A stretch of 64,000 nucleotides of DNA from Nonomuraea cavernae. GTDB lineage: Bacteria; Actinomycetota; Actinomycetes; Streptosporangiales; Streptosporangiaceae. Of this stretch, positions 1-8,384 are shown one piece after another (positions within the stretch are counted from its first letter, which is position 1; each line of letters starts with the position of its first letter). The translations under genes and the position numbers were made by a program. The notes under the pieces are model-generated. The model saw only the letters and a program-made list of their open reading frames with translations. It did no database searches and was not told where the DNA came from. Where the stretch lies: NCBI RefSeq assembly GCF_014646355.1, contig NZ_BMNH01000036.1, positions 1 to 64,000 of the forward strand. The letters are read 5' to 3'.

Positions 1-77
1 CCGCTCGAAGTCCTCGATGAATGGTTCGATAATCGCGCGGTTGCGTGATAGAGTCGACTCTATAGTTCATTTGGGAC

Positions 78-968
78 GTGTCCGGAAAACGCCGGGCTCC
101 TCACACCGCCACCTGCACCTATCTGGCCGCGCTTGCCACCTGCACCCCGCCCGCCACCTCAGGCAACCGGCCCGCAGACCGGACCCCGCTGTCCGGCCTG
201 GCCGTGGACGGCAAGACCCTGCGCGGCAGTCGCACCGGCCAAGGCGTGACCCACCTGCTGGCCGCCACCCACCACAACACCCAGATCGTCATAGCCCAAC
301 GACAGGTCGAGGCCAAGAGCAACGAGATCCCCGCGTTCACACCCCTGCTGTCCGGGCTCGACCTGACCGGCGTGGTAGTCACCGCCGATGCCCTGCACAC
401 CCAGCAGGAACACGCCCGGTACATCGTCACCGCCGGCGGCCACTACCTGTTCATCGTCAAGGGCAACCAGCCCACACTCCAGCGCCGGCTCAAGGCCCTG
501 CCCTGGCGCGAAGCGATTCTCAACGACCGCACCGACGAGACCGGCCACAGCCGCCGCGAGATCCGCCGCATGAAGATCTGCACCGCCCGCCCCGGACTGC
601 CCTTCCCCCACGCCGCCCAGGCCATCCAGGTCAAACGCCGCCGCACCGACCACCGCACCGGCAAGACCACCATCGTCACGATCTACGCCATCACCAGCCT
701 CCCACCAGGCCGCATCACCCACGCCCAGCTCGCCACCCTGATCCGCGGCCACTGGAGCATCGAGGCCCTGCACCACATCCGCGACGTCACCTACCGCGAA
801 GACGCCTCCCGGATCCGCACCGGCACCGCACCCCGCATCATGGCCGGCCTGCGCAACCTGGCCATCGGCCTGGCCCGCCTGATCGGCTGGACCAACATCG
901 CCGCAGCCACCGACCACTACCGCAGTCACCCCGCCGACGGACTCCAGCTACTCGGTTTCACAACATGA
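78..968 (+). pseudogene. ISAs1-family transposase, 5'-truncated remnant
   Basis: From about base 130 the translation reads as the catalytic and C-terminal part of an ISAs1-type DDE transposase. It has the VDGKTLRGS block (first Asp), a VVTADALHTQ block (second Asp) and the GHWSIEALHHIRDVTYREDA block containing the Glu, followed by the usual RNLAIGLARL tail and a normal stop. The N-terminal domain (roughly the first 100 residues of a usual protein of about 370) is missing: sequence before base ~105 does not continue the family. The reading frame is otherwise intact. It abuts a second IS fragment at its 3' end, so this is IS debris. An active copy is unlikely without the N-terminus and left end. 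Confidence 0.85.
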
Positions 969-1458
969 GAACGCATCGGCCCTGACGATGTACCGGGTCC
1001 TGCGCGCCCGCGGCCTGGTCCGCGAGCGGCGTGCCCAGGCCCGGCACGAGGCCAAGAAGAAACCACACCTGGTCGCCAGAAATCCCAACGAGGTGTGGAG
1101 TTGGGACATAACCAGACTGCCGTCCATCGAACGAGGGAAATACTTCGACCTGTACGTGATGATCGACATCTTCTCGCGGCACGTGGTGCACTGGGAGGTT
1201 CACCTCCGCGAATCAGGAGAGCTTGCCAAGCAGTTCATCGAGAACTGCATCCGGGCCAACGGCGGGCTCGCACCACGGACAATCCATTCCGACCGCGGAA
1301 CGTCGATGACGTCGAAGTCGGTAGCGAGCCTGCTGTCCGACCTGGACATCATCAAGTCGCATTCCCGGCCGAGGGTGAGCAACGACAACCCCTACAGCGA
1401 GGCTAACTTTAAAACGATCAAGTACTGCCCGAGCGAGGCGCCGTTAGCCGGCTTCTAG
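964..1458 (+). pseudogene. IS3-family transposase OrfB, remnant truncated at both ends
   Basis: The frame encodes the integrase-core region of an IS3-type transposase. It contains the RGLVRERRAQARH linker, then NEVWSWDITRL (first catalytic Asp), IHSDRGTSM (second Asp) and NDNPYSEANFKT (catalytic Glu). The upstream half of OrfB is absent, because the frame runs straight out of the end of the ISAs1 remnant. The C-terminus stops shortly after the Glu, where the family normally continues for another 30-50 residues. The last bases overlap the 3' end of the convergent methyltransferase gene, which suggests a rearrangement breakpoint at about 1438. The first ATG in the frame is at 988. Confidence 0.85.
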
Positions 1459-2208
1459 AACGAAGAACAGGAAGCCTAGGAACCTCGTGCCGGTGATCTC
1501 GCGGAACTCCTCGGGGAACAGTTCGCGGGCTTCCGGCACAAACGGCGGTTCGCTGATGACGCTGATGCGAAAGCCAGCCGCGGTGAAGGCCTCGGTCATC
1601 GCGTGCAGCGGCCGGTCCCAGAAGCTCATCTGGGCGGTCTGCCCACCCATGGTCCATTCATCGATCCGGATACGGGTCTCGAAGTACTTGGGCTTTTTCC
1701 CGGCCATGTGCTGCCAGAGGGTGATGGAGAAAGGATGCTCGACCGAGACGAGGAGCCGGCCGCCAGGCTTCAGCACGCGTCGAAGCTCGGCCAGTGTCGG
1801 TCCCCAGTCTTCCAGGTAGTGCAGCACCAGCGACGCGATGACGTCGTCGAAGGTGTCGTCGGGGAAGGGCAGCGGGTCGGCCAGGTCGGCGACCCGCAGG
1901 TCTGCGTCGGTGCCCAGCCGCTGTCGGGCCATCTCCAGCATCCCGGCGCTCGCGTCGATGCCGGTGACGATGGCGCCTCGATCGCGCAGCTCGGCGAACA
2001 GGGGGCCTGAGCCGCAGCCGGCGTCGAGGATGCGCTGGCCGGTCACGTTCCCGGCGAGCTCCAGCATCGCGGGACGCTCGTAGTACGCGTTCAGGAGGCT
2101 GGTCTCGTTCTCGGCCGTATACCCCTCGGCGATCATGTCGTAGGCGTTGCATTCGGACGAATGTGCGGTCTTGACATGGTTCTCGGGCATAGTCGTCATG
2201 CGGGCCAT
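1444..2208 (-). CDS. Class I SAM-dependent methyltransferase
   Basis: A 254-residue soluble protein with a complete class I methyltransferase fold. Motif I is ILDAGCGSGPLFAEL (SAM-binding glycine loop, about residues 60-74). The acidic residue after strand 2 is in GIDASAGML, and the post-II region FDDVIASLVLHYLED and LKPGGRLLVSVEHPF follow. It is closest to the ubiE/COQ5-like Methyltransf_11 type, which acts on small molecules; the substrate cannot be read from sequence. The start at 2208 is the first of three close Met codons (2208, 2196 and 2190 region) and no Shine-Dalgarno sequence clearly decides between them. It stands alone, converging on the IS3 remnant, so it may have been brought in or exposed by that rearrangement. 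Confidence 0.85.
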   Translation of the reverse strand: MARMTTMPENHVKTAHSSECNAYDMIAEGYTAENETSLLNAYYERPAMLELAGNVTGQRILDAGCGSGPLFAELRDRGAIVTGIDASAGMLEMARQRLGTDADLRVADLADPLPFPDDTFDDVIASLVLHYLEDWGPTLAELRRVLKPGGRLLVSVEHPFSITLWQHMAGKKPKYFETRIRIDEWTMGGQTAQMSFWDRPLHAMTEAFTAAGFRISVISEPPFVPEARELFPEEFREITGTRFLGFLFFVLEAG

Positions 2209-2298
2209 TTTGGCCCACCCATCACGGGTTGCGCAGGCAGACGGCCCCTACAGCGATCTTGCGTCAAGTCTACTGAGAAACTGTCGAATGCGTCAGAC

Positions 2299-2328
2299 CA
2301 GCTGAGACTGTGTCGGCTCAGTTGAGAC
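2299..2328. repeat. Short direct repeat CAGNTGAGAC
   Basis: Two copies of a 10-mer (CAGCTGAGAC and CAGTTGAGAC) lie 20 bases apart between the methyltransferase start and the next gene. Resemblance to an IS end is possible, but no element is attached. Nothing else was seen in 2209-2446. Confidence 0.4.
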
Positions 2329-2446
2329 GGGACACTGGCGATCGGATCGCGCGGCAGCCCGACACGAAGATCGTTATCTCATATTCGCAATAACGTGCCC
2401 GGTCGCCCTCACCGGCCCGACCGGGCAGACCCGCACCCTCGACCGG

Positions 2447-2929
2447 TTGGAGACCTTCCCGGCCGAAGGGGCCCTGCCGCTGGCCTTGGAAGAGATCGCG
2501 TTCAGGCTGAACGCGACCCAGGGCCTGGCCGGCATGGACAGGCGTGACCGGGCCGGCATCCTGCTGCGAGACCTGATGGCCGACCGCTCTGCCCTGGCGG
2601 CCGTGCTGGCCGAGCACGAGGCACGACTCGACCGCATCACCTGGGCGCTGTATCAGGTGCAGCGCGCCGTCATCAGCCCCCGGCAGGTGCCGCGCCGCAT
2701 CGTCGCCGTCCGGACTGGTACTCGCAGCGCCATGGAAGCCGCCGTCCTCCAGCTTGGCACCTGCTGTGAGCTGGCCGAGCAGAAGAGGGTGCGGCGGGCC
2801 TGGCGCAAGCGGCGAGGCTCCGGCCAGCCCACCGCTGAGGAGTTCTTCGTGGCCGCGCCATTCATCGCAGCGGAGAAGCACCGGCCGGGGTTCTGGGCTC
2901 GGTGGGCCGAGGTGAATCCGGCCGGCTGA
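2447..2929 (+). CDS. Hypothetical protein, possibly 5'-truncated
   Basis: This frame encodes a 160-residue protein, alpha-helical by composition and rich in Arg and Ala, from a TTG codon at 2447. The coding-like pattern (a segment reading LTGPTGQTRTLDRLE) continues upstream of that TTG to about 2400, where there is no usable ATG or GTG. Either the true start is a non-standard codon or the gene has lost its first residues. No transmembrane segment, metal site or known domain is evident, and no function is assigned. The GC-rich codon third positions support it as real coding sequence. Confidence 0.5.
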   Translation: METFPAEGALPLALEEIAFRLNATQGLAGMDRRDRAGILLRDLMADRSALAAVLAEHEARLDRITWALYQVQRAVISPRQVPRRIVAVRTGTRSAMEAAVLQLGTCCELAEQKRVRRAWRKRRGSGQPTAEEFFVAAPFIAAEKHRPGFWARWAEVNPAG

Positions 2930-3375
2930 TCTGGTGGCCGACAGCACGCCCCGCCGTCGCCATCGCCGCCCACCCGGGGCGGGCCGGAGGCCGGCGCAGC
3001 TCCAGAGAGCATGCCGCGGACCTGGATGCGGTGGCGGTACCCGCCTCGCCGAGCCGGTTCGGCGTCCGGCGACGGGCCAGGACGGGCGGGCCTTTCCCTT
3101 CCGGCTTCACAGCCTGCGGCGCGGGGCGCCGCCCGCTCAACCGCCCTCTCGCCCCGCGTTGCGAGGCTCTGAGGGGGCGAGGTCTGGCCTGGCCAGAGAT
3201 CTTTTGCTGGCGCAAAACATCTTGACCAGCCCAGACACGGGCGGTGGCGCGGACAGCTTCCCGCGCCGCTGACGGCCGCCGCCGGAAGGGGAAGTCCCCG
3301 CCGCCTCGGCCCCCGGGCCAACGCCGAGCCTTCCTCTTCCGGCAGCCCCGTCAGTCACACGCCTCAGGAGCTGCC
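2930..3375. other. Long leader region upstream of the monooxygenase
   Basis: This 446-base stretch has no convincing gene. Its main structure is the inverted repeat at 3182-3236, listed separately. A GC-rich segment downstream (3285-3360) and a good Shine-Dalgarno sequence (CAGGAG, 3365-3370) lead into the ATG at 3376. Confidence 0.6.
3182..3236. promoter_or_regulatory. Hairpin element, copy 1 (AGATCTTTTG/CAAAACATCTTG family)
   Basis: This is an inverted repeat with core AGATCTTTTGC, loop TGG, then CGCAAAACATCT. Outer arms GTCTGG and CCAGAC, plus CTGGCCA opposite TGACCAG, extend the pairing. The same core occurs at 5921-5988 and 13757-13796, each time roughly 90-160 bases upstream of a plasmid gene start. 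A conserved regulatory DNA or RNA element is inferred. Confidence 0.7.
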
Positions 3376-4560
3376 ATGATTCCGCTCGCCCACCCTCACA
3401 CCGCCTCGCCTACGGCCGACGGAGAGCCCTCGATCGCCATCGTCGGCGCCTCCATCACCGGCCCCACCCTGGCCTTATTACTCCGCCAGGCCGGCCTCAC
3501 CAACGTCACCGTCCTGGACGCCTCCCCTTACCTGCACGCGCAGGCCGGCGGCGTCATCGGCCTGGAGCACGCCGCCTTGGACGTCCTGGACTCCGTCGGC
3601 GTCCCGCAGCACGAGTTCGTCCCCTTCACCAGCGAGCGCGTGGTCGCGGTCAAGGTCGCCGACCGTTGCGACGCGGGCCACACCCACACCTTCTACCCGG
3701 GCCGCTCCACCGCCTGGCACCTGATCAACACCGCGCTGCTGCAGCGCCTCCCCGAGGGGTGGCTGCGCCTGGGCAGCCGCGTCCAAGGCCTGGCCACCGA
3801 CGTCGACGGTCGCGCCCAGCTGCAGATCGCCGACGCCGACCCGCTCAGCGCCGACCTGGTCGTCTTCGCTGACGGCCGCCGCTCGACCGGCCGCCGCCTG
3901 CTCGACCCAGGCCGCAAGCTCCGCTACGGCGGCTACGTGGCCTGGCGCGGCCAGTCGCCGACCGTCCTGCCGGACCTACACGACTACACCAGGCTGGAGC
4001 TCCCCGGCGCGGGCTTGCACCTGTTCCCGATCCTGCAGCGCGACGGCGCCGTCGTCACCGACTGGACCTTCTACCTCAACCACTCCGAGCAGGAGTTCCG
4101 CACCCTGCTGGACGCCGACCCCGTCCGACGCACCTACGTCCTGCCGCACCAGATCCCTGCGCAGGCGCGCCGGCACATCACCGACCACGCCCGGCAGCTA
4201 CTGCCCAGCCAGGCGAGCGCGATCATCGAGGCCACCCCCAGCTGGAGCGCCGCCCCCATCGTCGACATCGCGCCACCCGAGCGCATGATCTACCCGATCG
4301 GCCACCGCGCCCACGCCGTCCTGCTGGGCGACGCGCTGGCCCCGGTCCGGCCCAACACCGCCCGCGGCGCCAACAACGGCATCGAACAGGCCACCTCCCT
4401 GGCTGCCACGCTGAGGCAGCACCTGCGCTACGGAGCTGACCTGCCGGTGGCACTGGAAGGCTGGCAGCGCCGCAACCTGCCCGCCGTATACGACGCGCTG
4501 GAGCTCGGCCCCAAGCTGGGCGCCACGCTCGGGCTCGGCCATCACCCGGTGTCGCCATGA
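3376..4560 (+). CDS. FAD-dependent monooxygenase (FAD_binding_3 type)
   Basis: A 394-residue flavoprotein of the aromatic-hydroxylase-like class A group. The N-terminal dinucleotide-binding fold is AIVGASITGPTLALLLRQAG (a GxGxxG variant, about residues 24-43), with an acidic strand-2 end in TVLDASPYLHA. The second FAD motif VLLGDALAPVRPNTARGANN (about residues 315-335) contains the GD motif that contacts the ribityl chain. A middle DLVVFADGRRSTGR segment matches the family's DG motif. Such enzymes use NAD(P)H and O2 to hydroxylate small aromatic or related substrates; the substrate here is unknown. The start at 3376 is chosen because CAGGAG lies just upstream, although the frame is open further 5'. 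Its stop overlaps the next gene by ATGA, so the two are translationally coupled. Confidence 0.85.
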   Translation: MIPLAHPHTASPTADGEPSIAIVGASITGPTLALLLRQAGLTNVTVLDASPYLHAQAGGVIGLEHAALDVLDSVGVPQHEFVPFTSERVVAVKVADRCDAGHTHTFYPGRSTAWHLINTALLQRLPEGWLRLGSRVQGLATDVDGRAQLQIADADPLSADLVVFADGRRSTGRRLLDPGRKLRYGGYVAWRGQSPTVLPDLHDYTRLELPGAGLHLFPILQRDGAVVTDWTFYLNHSEQEFRTLLDADPVRRTYVLPHQIPAQARRHITDHARQLLPSQASAIIEATPSWSAAPIVDIAPPERMIYPIGHRAHAVLLGDALAPVRPNTARGANNGIEQATSLAATLRQHLRYGADLPVALEGWQRRNLPAVYDALELGPKLGATLGLGHHPVSP

Positions 4561-4805
4561 CCGGTGACTACCGGCCGGCCCGGACCATCGAGCCGGGCTG
4601 GCACGTCCACCTCGCCGCCGGCACAGGCGGCGGGTGGATGCCCGTCCTGGCCCGTATCGACACCATCAGCGCGACCGGCCAGCAGCGCGTCTGGCTCCTC
4701 GGCCAGAGCCAAGCCGCCAACGCCGGCGCCGACGATCTGGTCTTCAGCCGTACCCCGGATGAGGCAGGCGCCGCAGCCCAGAACGACCGTGACCCTCGGG
4801 AGTAA
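4557..4805 (+). CDS. Hypothetical protein, coupled to the monooxygenase
   Basis: An 82-residue soluble protein whose ATG overlaps the monooxygenase stop codon (ATGA). The translation contains a compact beta-rich stretch (GWHVHLAAGTGGGWMPVLARIDTI, then QQRVWLLG) and an acidic, charged tail. No family was recognised. The overlap and shared codon use support a real gene in a two-gene operon with the flavoenzyme. About 180 bases without a gene follow before the next start. Confidence 0.55.
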   Translation: MTGDYRPARTIEPGWHVHLAAGTGGGWMPVLARIDTISATGQQRVWLLGQSQAANAGADDLVFSRTPDEAGAAAQNDRDPRE

Positions 4806-4984
4806 CCGCCAAGGAAGCACCAGGGGCCCGGCCGTCGTCGACCGCCATGACGCTCATCGGGCCGGGCATCCGTGCCACCCTGGCCAGCTTCACAGCCGGG
4901 GTGGGCGACACACCTACCGCGCCTCGCCGTCGAGCAGGTAGCGCTTCATCAGTTGATCCGCCCTCTTTTGAAAGGAAACACGCC

Positions 4985-5611
4985 ATGCCTTCGACCAGGC
5001 ATTCCATGCACCTACCCACCCCATATGACGGTGCTGAGCACCGTCGACGCCTGACTGTCCGAGGCGCCACCGAGTTGTCGGCTCAGCTCCTCTCCCAGGC
5101 GGAACCACCGGTGGGTCAGATCGTCGAAGACGGCCTGGCCCGGCTGCGTCAGGCGATCGCCCTGTATCGCGAGGGCAAGACCCTGGACGACGTCACTGCG
5201 GTCCGACTCGCCTTCGACCTACAGATCATCCGCATCCGCGACGAAGCCTGGCTGACCCTGGAGACCGACCCGGCTACAGCGGCCGCCCTGACCGCGATGC
5301 TGGTCGACCTGGCCCGGCACGTGGACGATCCCTTCCTGGCTCCCGTCGGATCGTTGCTGGCCGTCTCCGCCTGGCTCAACGGCGAGGTCGGCCTGGCACG
5401 CCGCGCGGTGGCCACGGCCTTGGCGGTGGCACCCTCCTACTCGATGGCCCATCTCGTCGGGCATGCGCTGAACCACCATCTGCCCGCGCCCCGGCTCAGC
5501 GCCCAGTTGCCGACCATCGAGGAGATCGACGCGGCCATGGGTACCCCGCACGCCGGATGGTTGAGGCCGTTGCAGTGGCTGCTGGCCGTCTATCTCGAGT
5601 CTCACGGCTGA
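4985..5611 (+). CDS. DUF4192 family protein
   Basis: A 208-residue protein. The C-terminal half has the typical DUF4192 pattern of actinobacteria: FLAPVGSLLAVSAWLNGEVG, then LARRAVATALAVAPSYSMAHLV. The family is common in actinomycete chromosomes and plasmids and has no established biochemical role. The N-terminal half (residues 1-60) is less conserved in appearance. The start at 4985 is preferred because GAAAGGA lies 8-10 bases upstream; the frame is also open further 5' but that extension is low-complexity Arg/Pro sequence. Single gene, with long intergenic regions on both sides. Confidence 0.75.
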   Translation: MPSTRHSMHLPTPYDGAEHRRRLTVRGATELSAQLLSQAEPPVGQIVEDGLARLRQAIALYREGKTLDDVTAVRLAFDLQIIRIRDEAWLTLETDPATAAALTAMLVDLARHVDDPFLAPVGSLLAVSAWLNGEVGLARRAVATALAVAPSYSMAHLVGHALNHHLPAPRLSAQLPTIEEIDAAMGTPHAGWLRPLQWLLAVYLESHG

Positions 5612-6087
5612 CGCGAAGGCGGTGGTGGAGCCCCCAAGAGGCCCCACCACTCTCGGCCGCAGCAGAACCGCCCGGAGGCCGCCCTGCTGGACGGGTTGCG
5701 CCCCCTCCATGAGCGGATGCCATGCGGGTCACCCGGGCGCGAGGCGGGTTCTCGCCGTAGCGGGCTTCGTCGCGGAGGTGGCAGCGTACGCGTGCGGCTG
5801 AGGTGAGGCTCATGGCCGCCCCAACCTGCCGTAAGTCCTGCTGGGCACCCGCCCCGCATTTCGGATCAGTCAGCCTCGCAGGCACGTTCCTCCAGGCAAC
5901 CCAGGCTTTCGCTGCGCTCACCCCGCCCGGCCAAGATCTTTTGACGCGAAAGCAGAAACGGGCGCCAAAACATCTTGGCCGGGCGGGGCCGCCTGGGTTG
6001 CCTTCCGTCTCTTCCGCCTGCGTGTCCTCCCTCACCGAAACACGGAACGGCCGCCCAGCAGGGGCACCGTACGGAAGGGAGCCAGCC
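5612..6087. other. Long intergenic leader with hairpin copy 2
   Basis: This 476-base stretch has no supportable gene. Its central feature is the large inverted repeat listed at 5896-6002. A Shine-Dalgarno sequence (AAGGGAG, ~6075-6081) leads into the small gene at 6088. Confidence 0.6.
5896..6002. promoter_or_regulatory. Hairpin element, copy 2 (longest)
   Basis: Three nested inverted arms are visible. The outer arms are GGCAACCCAGGC (5896-5907) and its exact complement GCCTGGGTTGCC (5991-6002). The inner arms of about 27 bases (5921-5947 against 5962-5988) start with CCCCGCCC and contain AGATCTTTTG opposite CAAAACATCTT. The loop is about 14 bases. An identical 25-base segment (GGCTTTCG...CCGCCC, 5904-5928) is also found at copy 3. 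It ends about 85 bases upstream of the gene at 6088. Confidence 0.8.
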
Positions 6088-6276
6088 ATGAGCCTCACCC
6101 TCGACACCCCCCTCTACCGCACCGACATCACCGCCTGCACCCGCTGCGGCGACGAGGTCAGCTTCGAGCACAGCTACAGGACCCTCGACGGTGGCCGGAT
6201 CTGCCTGGGGTGCGTGAGCGAGGCCGTCGAGGCCTACCGCGAGTCCACGGTCGCCGACCGCGACATCCCCTTCTAG
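6088..6276 (+). CDS. Small zinc-ribbon-like protein
   Basis: A 62-residue protein with two Cys pairs, CTRCG (about residues 13-17) and CLGC (about 37-40), in the spacing expected of a small zinc ribbon. A conserved-looking acidic C-terminus follows. The ATG at 6088 follows AAGGGAGCC at a good distance, although the same frame is open upstream. Zinc binding is inferred from the cysteines only. Lying downstream of hairpin copy 2 and 98 bases upstream of ssb, it may share a transcript with ssb and could be a nucleic-acid-binding accessory protein of the plasmid; this is speculative. Confidence 0.65.
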   Translation: MSLTLDTPLYRTDITACTRCGDEVSFEHSYRTLDGGRICLGCVSEAVEAYRESTVADRDIPF

Positions 6277-6374
6277 CCCCTTCGCCGGTGGCGGGGGCTC
6301 CGGCCTCCGCCACCTTCCAGCGCCCCTGTTTCGGACTCGTCCCGTTTCACCTCACTACTCCCTTGGAGGACACC

Positions 6375-6872
6375 ATGGCCGCAGGCGACACCGTCATCAC
6401 CATCGTCGGCAACCTCGTCGACGACCCCGAGTTGCGCTTCACCCCCACAGGTCAGGCGGTGGCCCGATTCCGCGTCGCGTCCACCCCGCGGTTCATGGAC
6501 CGCCAGTCCAACGAGTGGAAGGACGGCGACAGCCTCTTCCTGACCTGCAACGTGTGGCGGCAGCCGGGCGAGAACGCCGCCGAGAGCCTCACCCGTGGCA
6601 TGCGCGTCATCCTCCAGGGCCGGCTCCGGCAGCGGTCTTACGAGACGAAGGAAGGCGACAAGCGCACCGTCTACGAGGTCGAGGTCGACGAGATCGGCCC
6701 GTCGCTGCGCCACGCCACCGCCAAGGTCACCAAGTTCCGGCGCAACCGGCCCAACACCCCGCCCCAGGAGAACCCGTGGGACGGCATGCCCACCGAGGGC
6801 CAGGAGGCCCCCGCCGAAGGTACGCCCGCCATGGCCACGGCCGGCGCGGCTGGTGACCAGCCGGACTTCTAA
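6375..6872 (+). CDS. ssb: Single-stranded DNA-binding protein
   Basis: A 165-residue SSB with a complete N-terminal OB fold. It shows the usual ITIVGNLVDDPELRFTPTGQ start, VARFRVAST, the FLTCNVWRQPGENAAESL strand, RVILQGRLRQRSYET and VYEVEVDEIGPSLRHAT. A Pro/Gly-rich disordered tail ends in the acidic-aromatic tip DQPDF, resembling the protein-interaction tip DDDIPF of chromosomal SSBs but shorter. It binds single-stranded DNA as a tetramer in replication, repair and, for plasmid copies, entry of the transferred strand. A strong GGAGGA lies 5-10 bases before the ATG. Its place among plasmid-type genes suggests the plasmid's own SSB rather than the host copy, which usually neighbours rpsF/rpsR. 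Confidence 0.95.
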   Translation: MAAGDTVITIVGNLVDDPELRFTPTGQAVARFRVASTPRFMDRQSNEWKDGDSLFLTCNVWRQPGENAAESLTRGMRVILQGRLRQRSYETKEGDKRTVYEVEVDEIGPSLRHATAKVTKFRRNRPNTPPQENPWDGMPTEGQEAPAEGTPAMATAGAAGDQPDF

Positions 6873-7003
6873 CCCCTGGCCGGGGCCCGCCCAGCTCTCC
6901 GGGCGGGCCCCGGTGATCCCCCGTCCCCTCTCGCTCCGCCCTGCCACCGGCCTCCCTCTCCCCGGTGGCAGGGCGGCCCCACACCGACATGGAGAACGTC
7001 CCG

Positions 7004-7354
7004 ATGATGTCGACGTCGGCACGCGCCGACCTGACCGAACTGCTCAGCTACGTCGGCTCCGAACTCAACGACCCCCGCGCGGACCTGCGGGCCACCCTGC
7101 TGCACGTGACCGCCGAACTGGCCCGCCTGCTGACCCAGGACATCGACGACCGCGAACTCGACTCGATGTTCGACCAGCCCCCGACGCTGCCCACCCCTGA
7201 CGGTCCCGTGACACCTGGTGAGATCATCTCCCTTCCCGGCCGCGGCCCCGCCCTGGTGCTGGCCGTACGGGAAGAGGGCGCCCTGCTCAAGGTCCGCGAC
7301 GAGACCGGAGTGCGTCACATCCAGCGCAAGCCGGACGGATGGGCCGACCTGTGA
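7004..7354 (+). CDS. Hypothetical protein
   Basis: A 116-residue acidic protein with a helical N-terminus (ADLTELLSYVGSELND). A central helix is followed by a beta-rich C-terminal part (GEIISLPGRGPALVLAVREE, then LLKVRDETGVRHIQR) that looks like a small SH3-like barrel. No family was recognised. The start at 7004 is preferred over the ATG at 6989 because GGAG (6991-6994) lies about nine bases before it. Its stop codon overlaps the GTG of the next gene (GTGA), and that gene's stop overlaps the PP-loop gene, giving a three-gene coupled unit. Confidence 0.6.
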   Translation: MMSTSARADLTELLSYVGSELNDPRADLRATLLHVTAELARLLTQDIDDRELDSMFDQPPTLPTPDGPVTPGEIISLPGRGPALVLAVREEGALLKVRDETGVRHIQRKPDGWADL

Positions 7355-7668
7355 GCCGTTACGAGTTCGGCGAGTACGAACCGCTCCCGTTCGAGGGCCA
7401 CCAGCTTCTGATCACCTCCTGCTGCCGCTGCGGGCTGCAACCGCTCATCATCGATCCCGAGACCGCCCTCTCCGTCCTGATCCACCGGGCCACCGGAACC
7501 CCCGTCGACCCGGATGGCAATCCGGCGCGCCGAGGTGATCCCTTCGTGCAGCGCGAAGCCTTGTGCCCGGGCTGTATCCGGCTGTGCCAGCGGGCTATCG
7601 CAGGGGGCAAGCTCGTGTCCTGGCCCCGGCCGCTCGCCGATCCGCCACCGGCTGCAGAATCCACATGA
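7351..7668 (+). CDS. Cys-rich hypothetical protein
   Basis: A 105-residue protein from the GTG at 7351, which overlaps the preceding stop; an ATG at 7339 in the same frame is the alternative. It has two Cys pairs, CCRCG (about residues 25-29) and CPGCIRLC (about 71-78), suggesting one structural zinc site. The stop overlaps the next gene by ATGA. No family is recognised. The coupling places it with the PP-loop protein, perhaps as a partner, but no function is assigned. Confidence 0.6.
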   Translation: MSRYEFGEYEPLPFEGHQLLITSCCRCGLQPLIIDPETALSVLIHRATGTPVDPDGNPARRGDPFVQREALCPGCIRLCQRAIAGGKLVSWPRPLADPPPAAEST

Positions 7669-8384
7669 CTCGCCATGTGGTCCAATTCTCCGGCGGAATC
7701 GGCAGCTGGGCCGCCGCTCAGCGCGTAGCCGCCGAGTACGGGACCGACCGGTTGACCCTGCTGTTCGCCGACACGCATGTCGAGGACGAGGACCTGTACC
7801 GGTTCAACCGGGACGCCGCCGACCAGCTTGGCGTCGACCTCACCGTGGTCAGCGACGGCCGCACCCCGTTCGAGGTGTTCCGCGACGTCCGTTTCCTGGG
7901 CAACGCCAGGATCGCCCCCTGCTCGTACTGGCTCAAGCAAAAGCCCTGCCGCGACTGGCTCACCACCCACGCCGACCCGCAGACCGCCATCGTCTACATC
8001 GGCATCGACTGGTCCGAAACGCACCGCATCCCCGGCATCCGGCGGGGCTGGTCACCCTGGCAGGTTCGCTTCCCGATGGCCGAACCTCCCTTCCTGACCA
8101 AGGACCAGATGCTCGATGCCGCCCGCGCCCTGGGTATCGAGCCGCCCCGCCTGTACGCCGAGGGCTACCGGCACAACAACTGCGGCGGGAGCTGCGTACG
8201 GGCCGGACAGCGGCAATGGCTTCACCAGTTGCGCACGCATCCCGACCGCTTCCTGCACGCTGAGCATGAAGAGAACCGGCTGCGCGCCGAACTCGGCGAC
8301 GTCGCCATCCTCAAGCAACGACGATCCGGCGTGACGCGTCCGCTGCCGCTGGCCGAGCTACGCCGGCGAGCCCAAGCCGCCTGA
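7665..8384 (+). CDS. PP-loop ATP pyrophosphatase, PAPS-reductase-like
   Basis: A 239-residue protein of the adenine nucleotide alpha hydrolase superfamily. The PP-loop SGGIGSW (residues 9-15) is the ATP-pyrophosphate-binding motif, followed by LLFADTHVEDEDLYRFNRDA, which matches the strand-2 region of PAPS reductase/CysH-like proteins. Two Cys-containing patches, PCSYWLKQKPC and NNCGGSCVRAGQ, could bind a metal or cluster. The family activates substrates by adenylation; CysH reduces sulfate, DndC and related proteins take part in DNA modification, and many plasmid and phage members are uncharacterised. No dnd genes are nearby, so a DNA-modification role is not claimed. The start overlaps the upstream stop (ATGA). 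Confidence 0.8.
   Translation: MTRHVVQFSGGIGSWAAAQRVAAEYGTDRLTLLFADTHVEDEDLYRFNRDAADQLGVDLTVVSDGRTPFEVFRDVRFLGNARIAPCSYWLKQKPCRDWLTTHADPQTAIVYIGIDWSETHRIPGIRRGWSPWQVRFPMAEPPFLTKDQMLDAARALGIEPPRLYAEGYRHNNCGGSCVRAGQRQWLHQLRTHPDRFLHAEHEENRLRAELGDVAILKQRRSGVTRPLPLAELRRRAQAA

Noticed and set aside
7665..8384. Dnd phosphorothioation or sulfate-assimilation gene
   Set aside because: There are no dndB/D/E, cysteine desulfurase, cysN or cysD-like genes nearby; only the PP-loop fold is supported.
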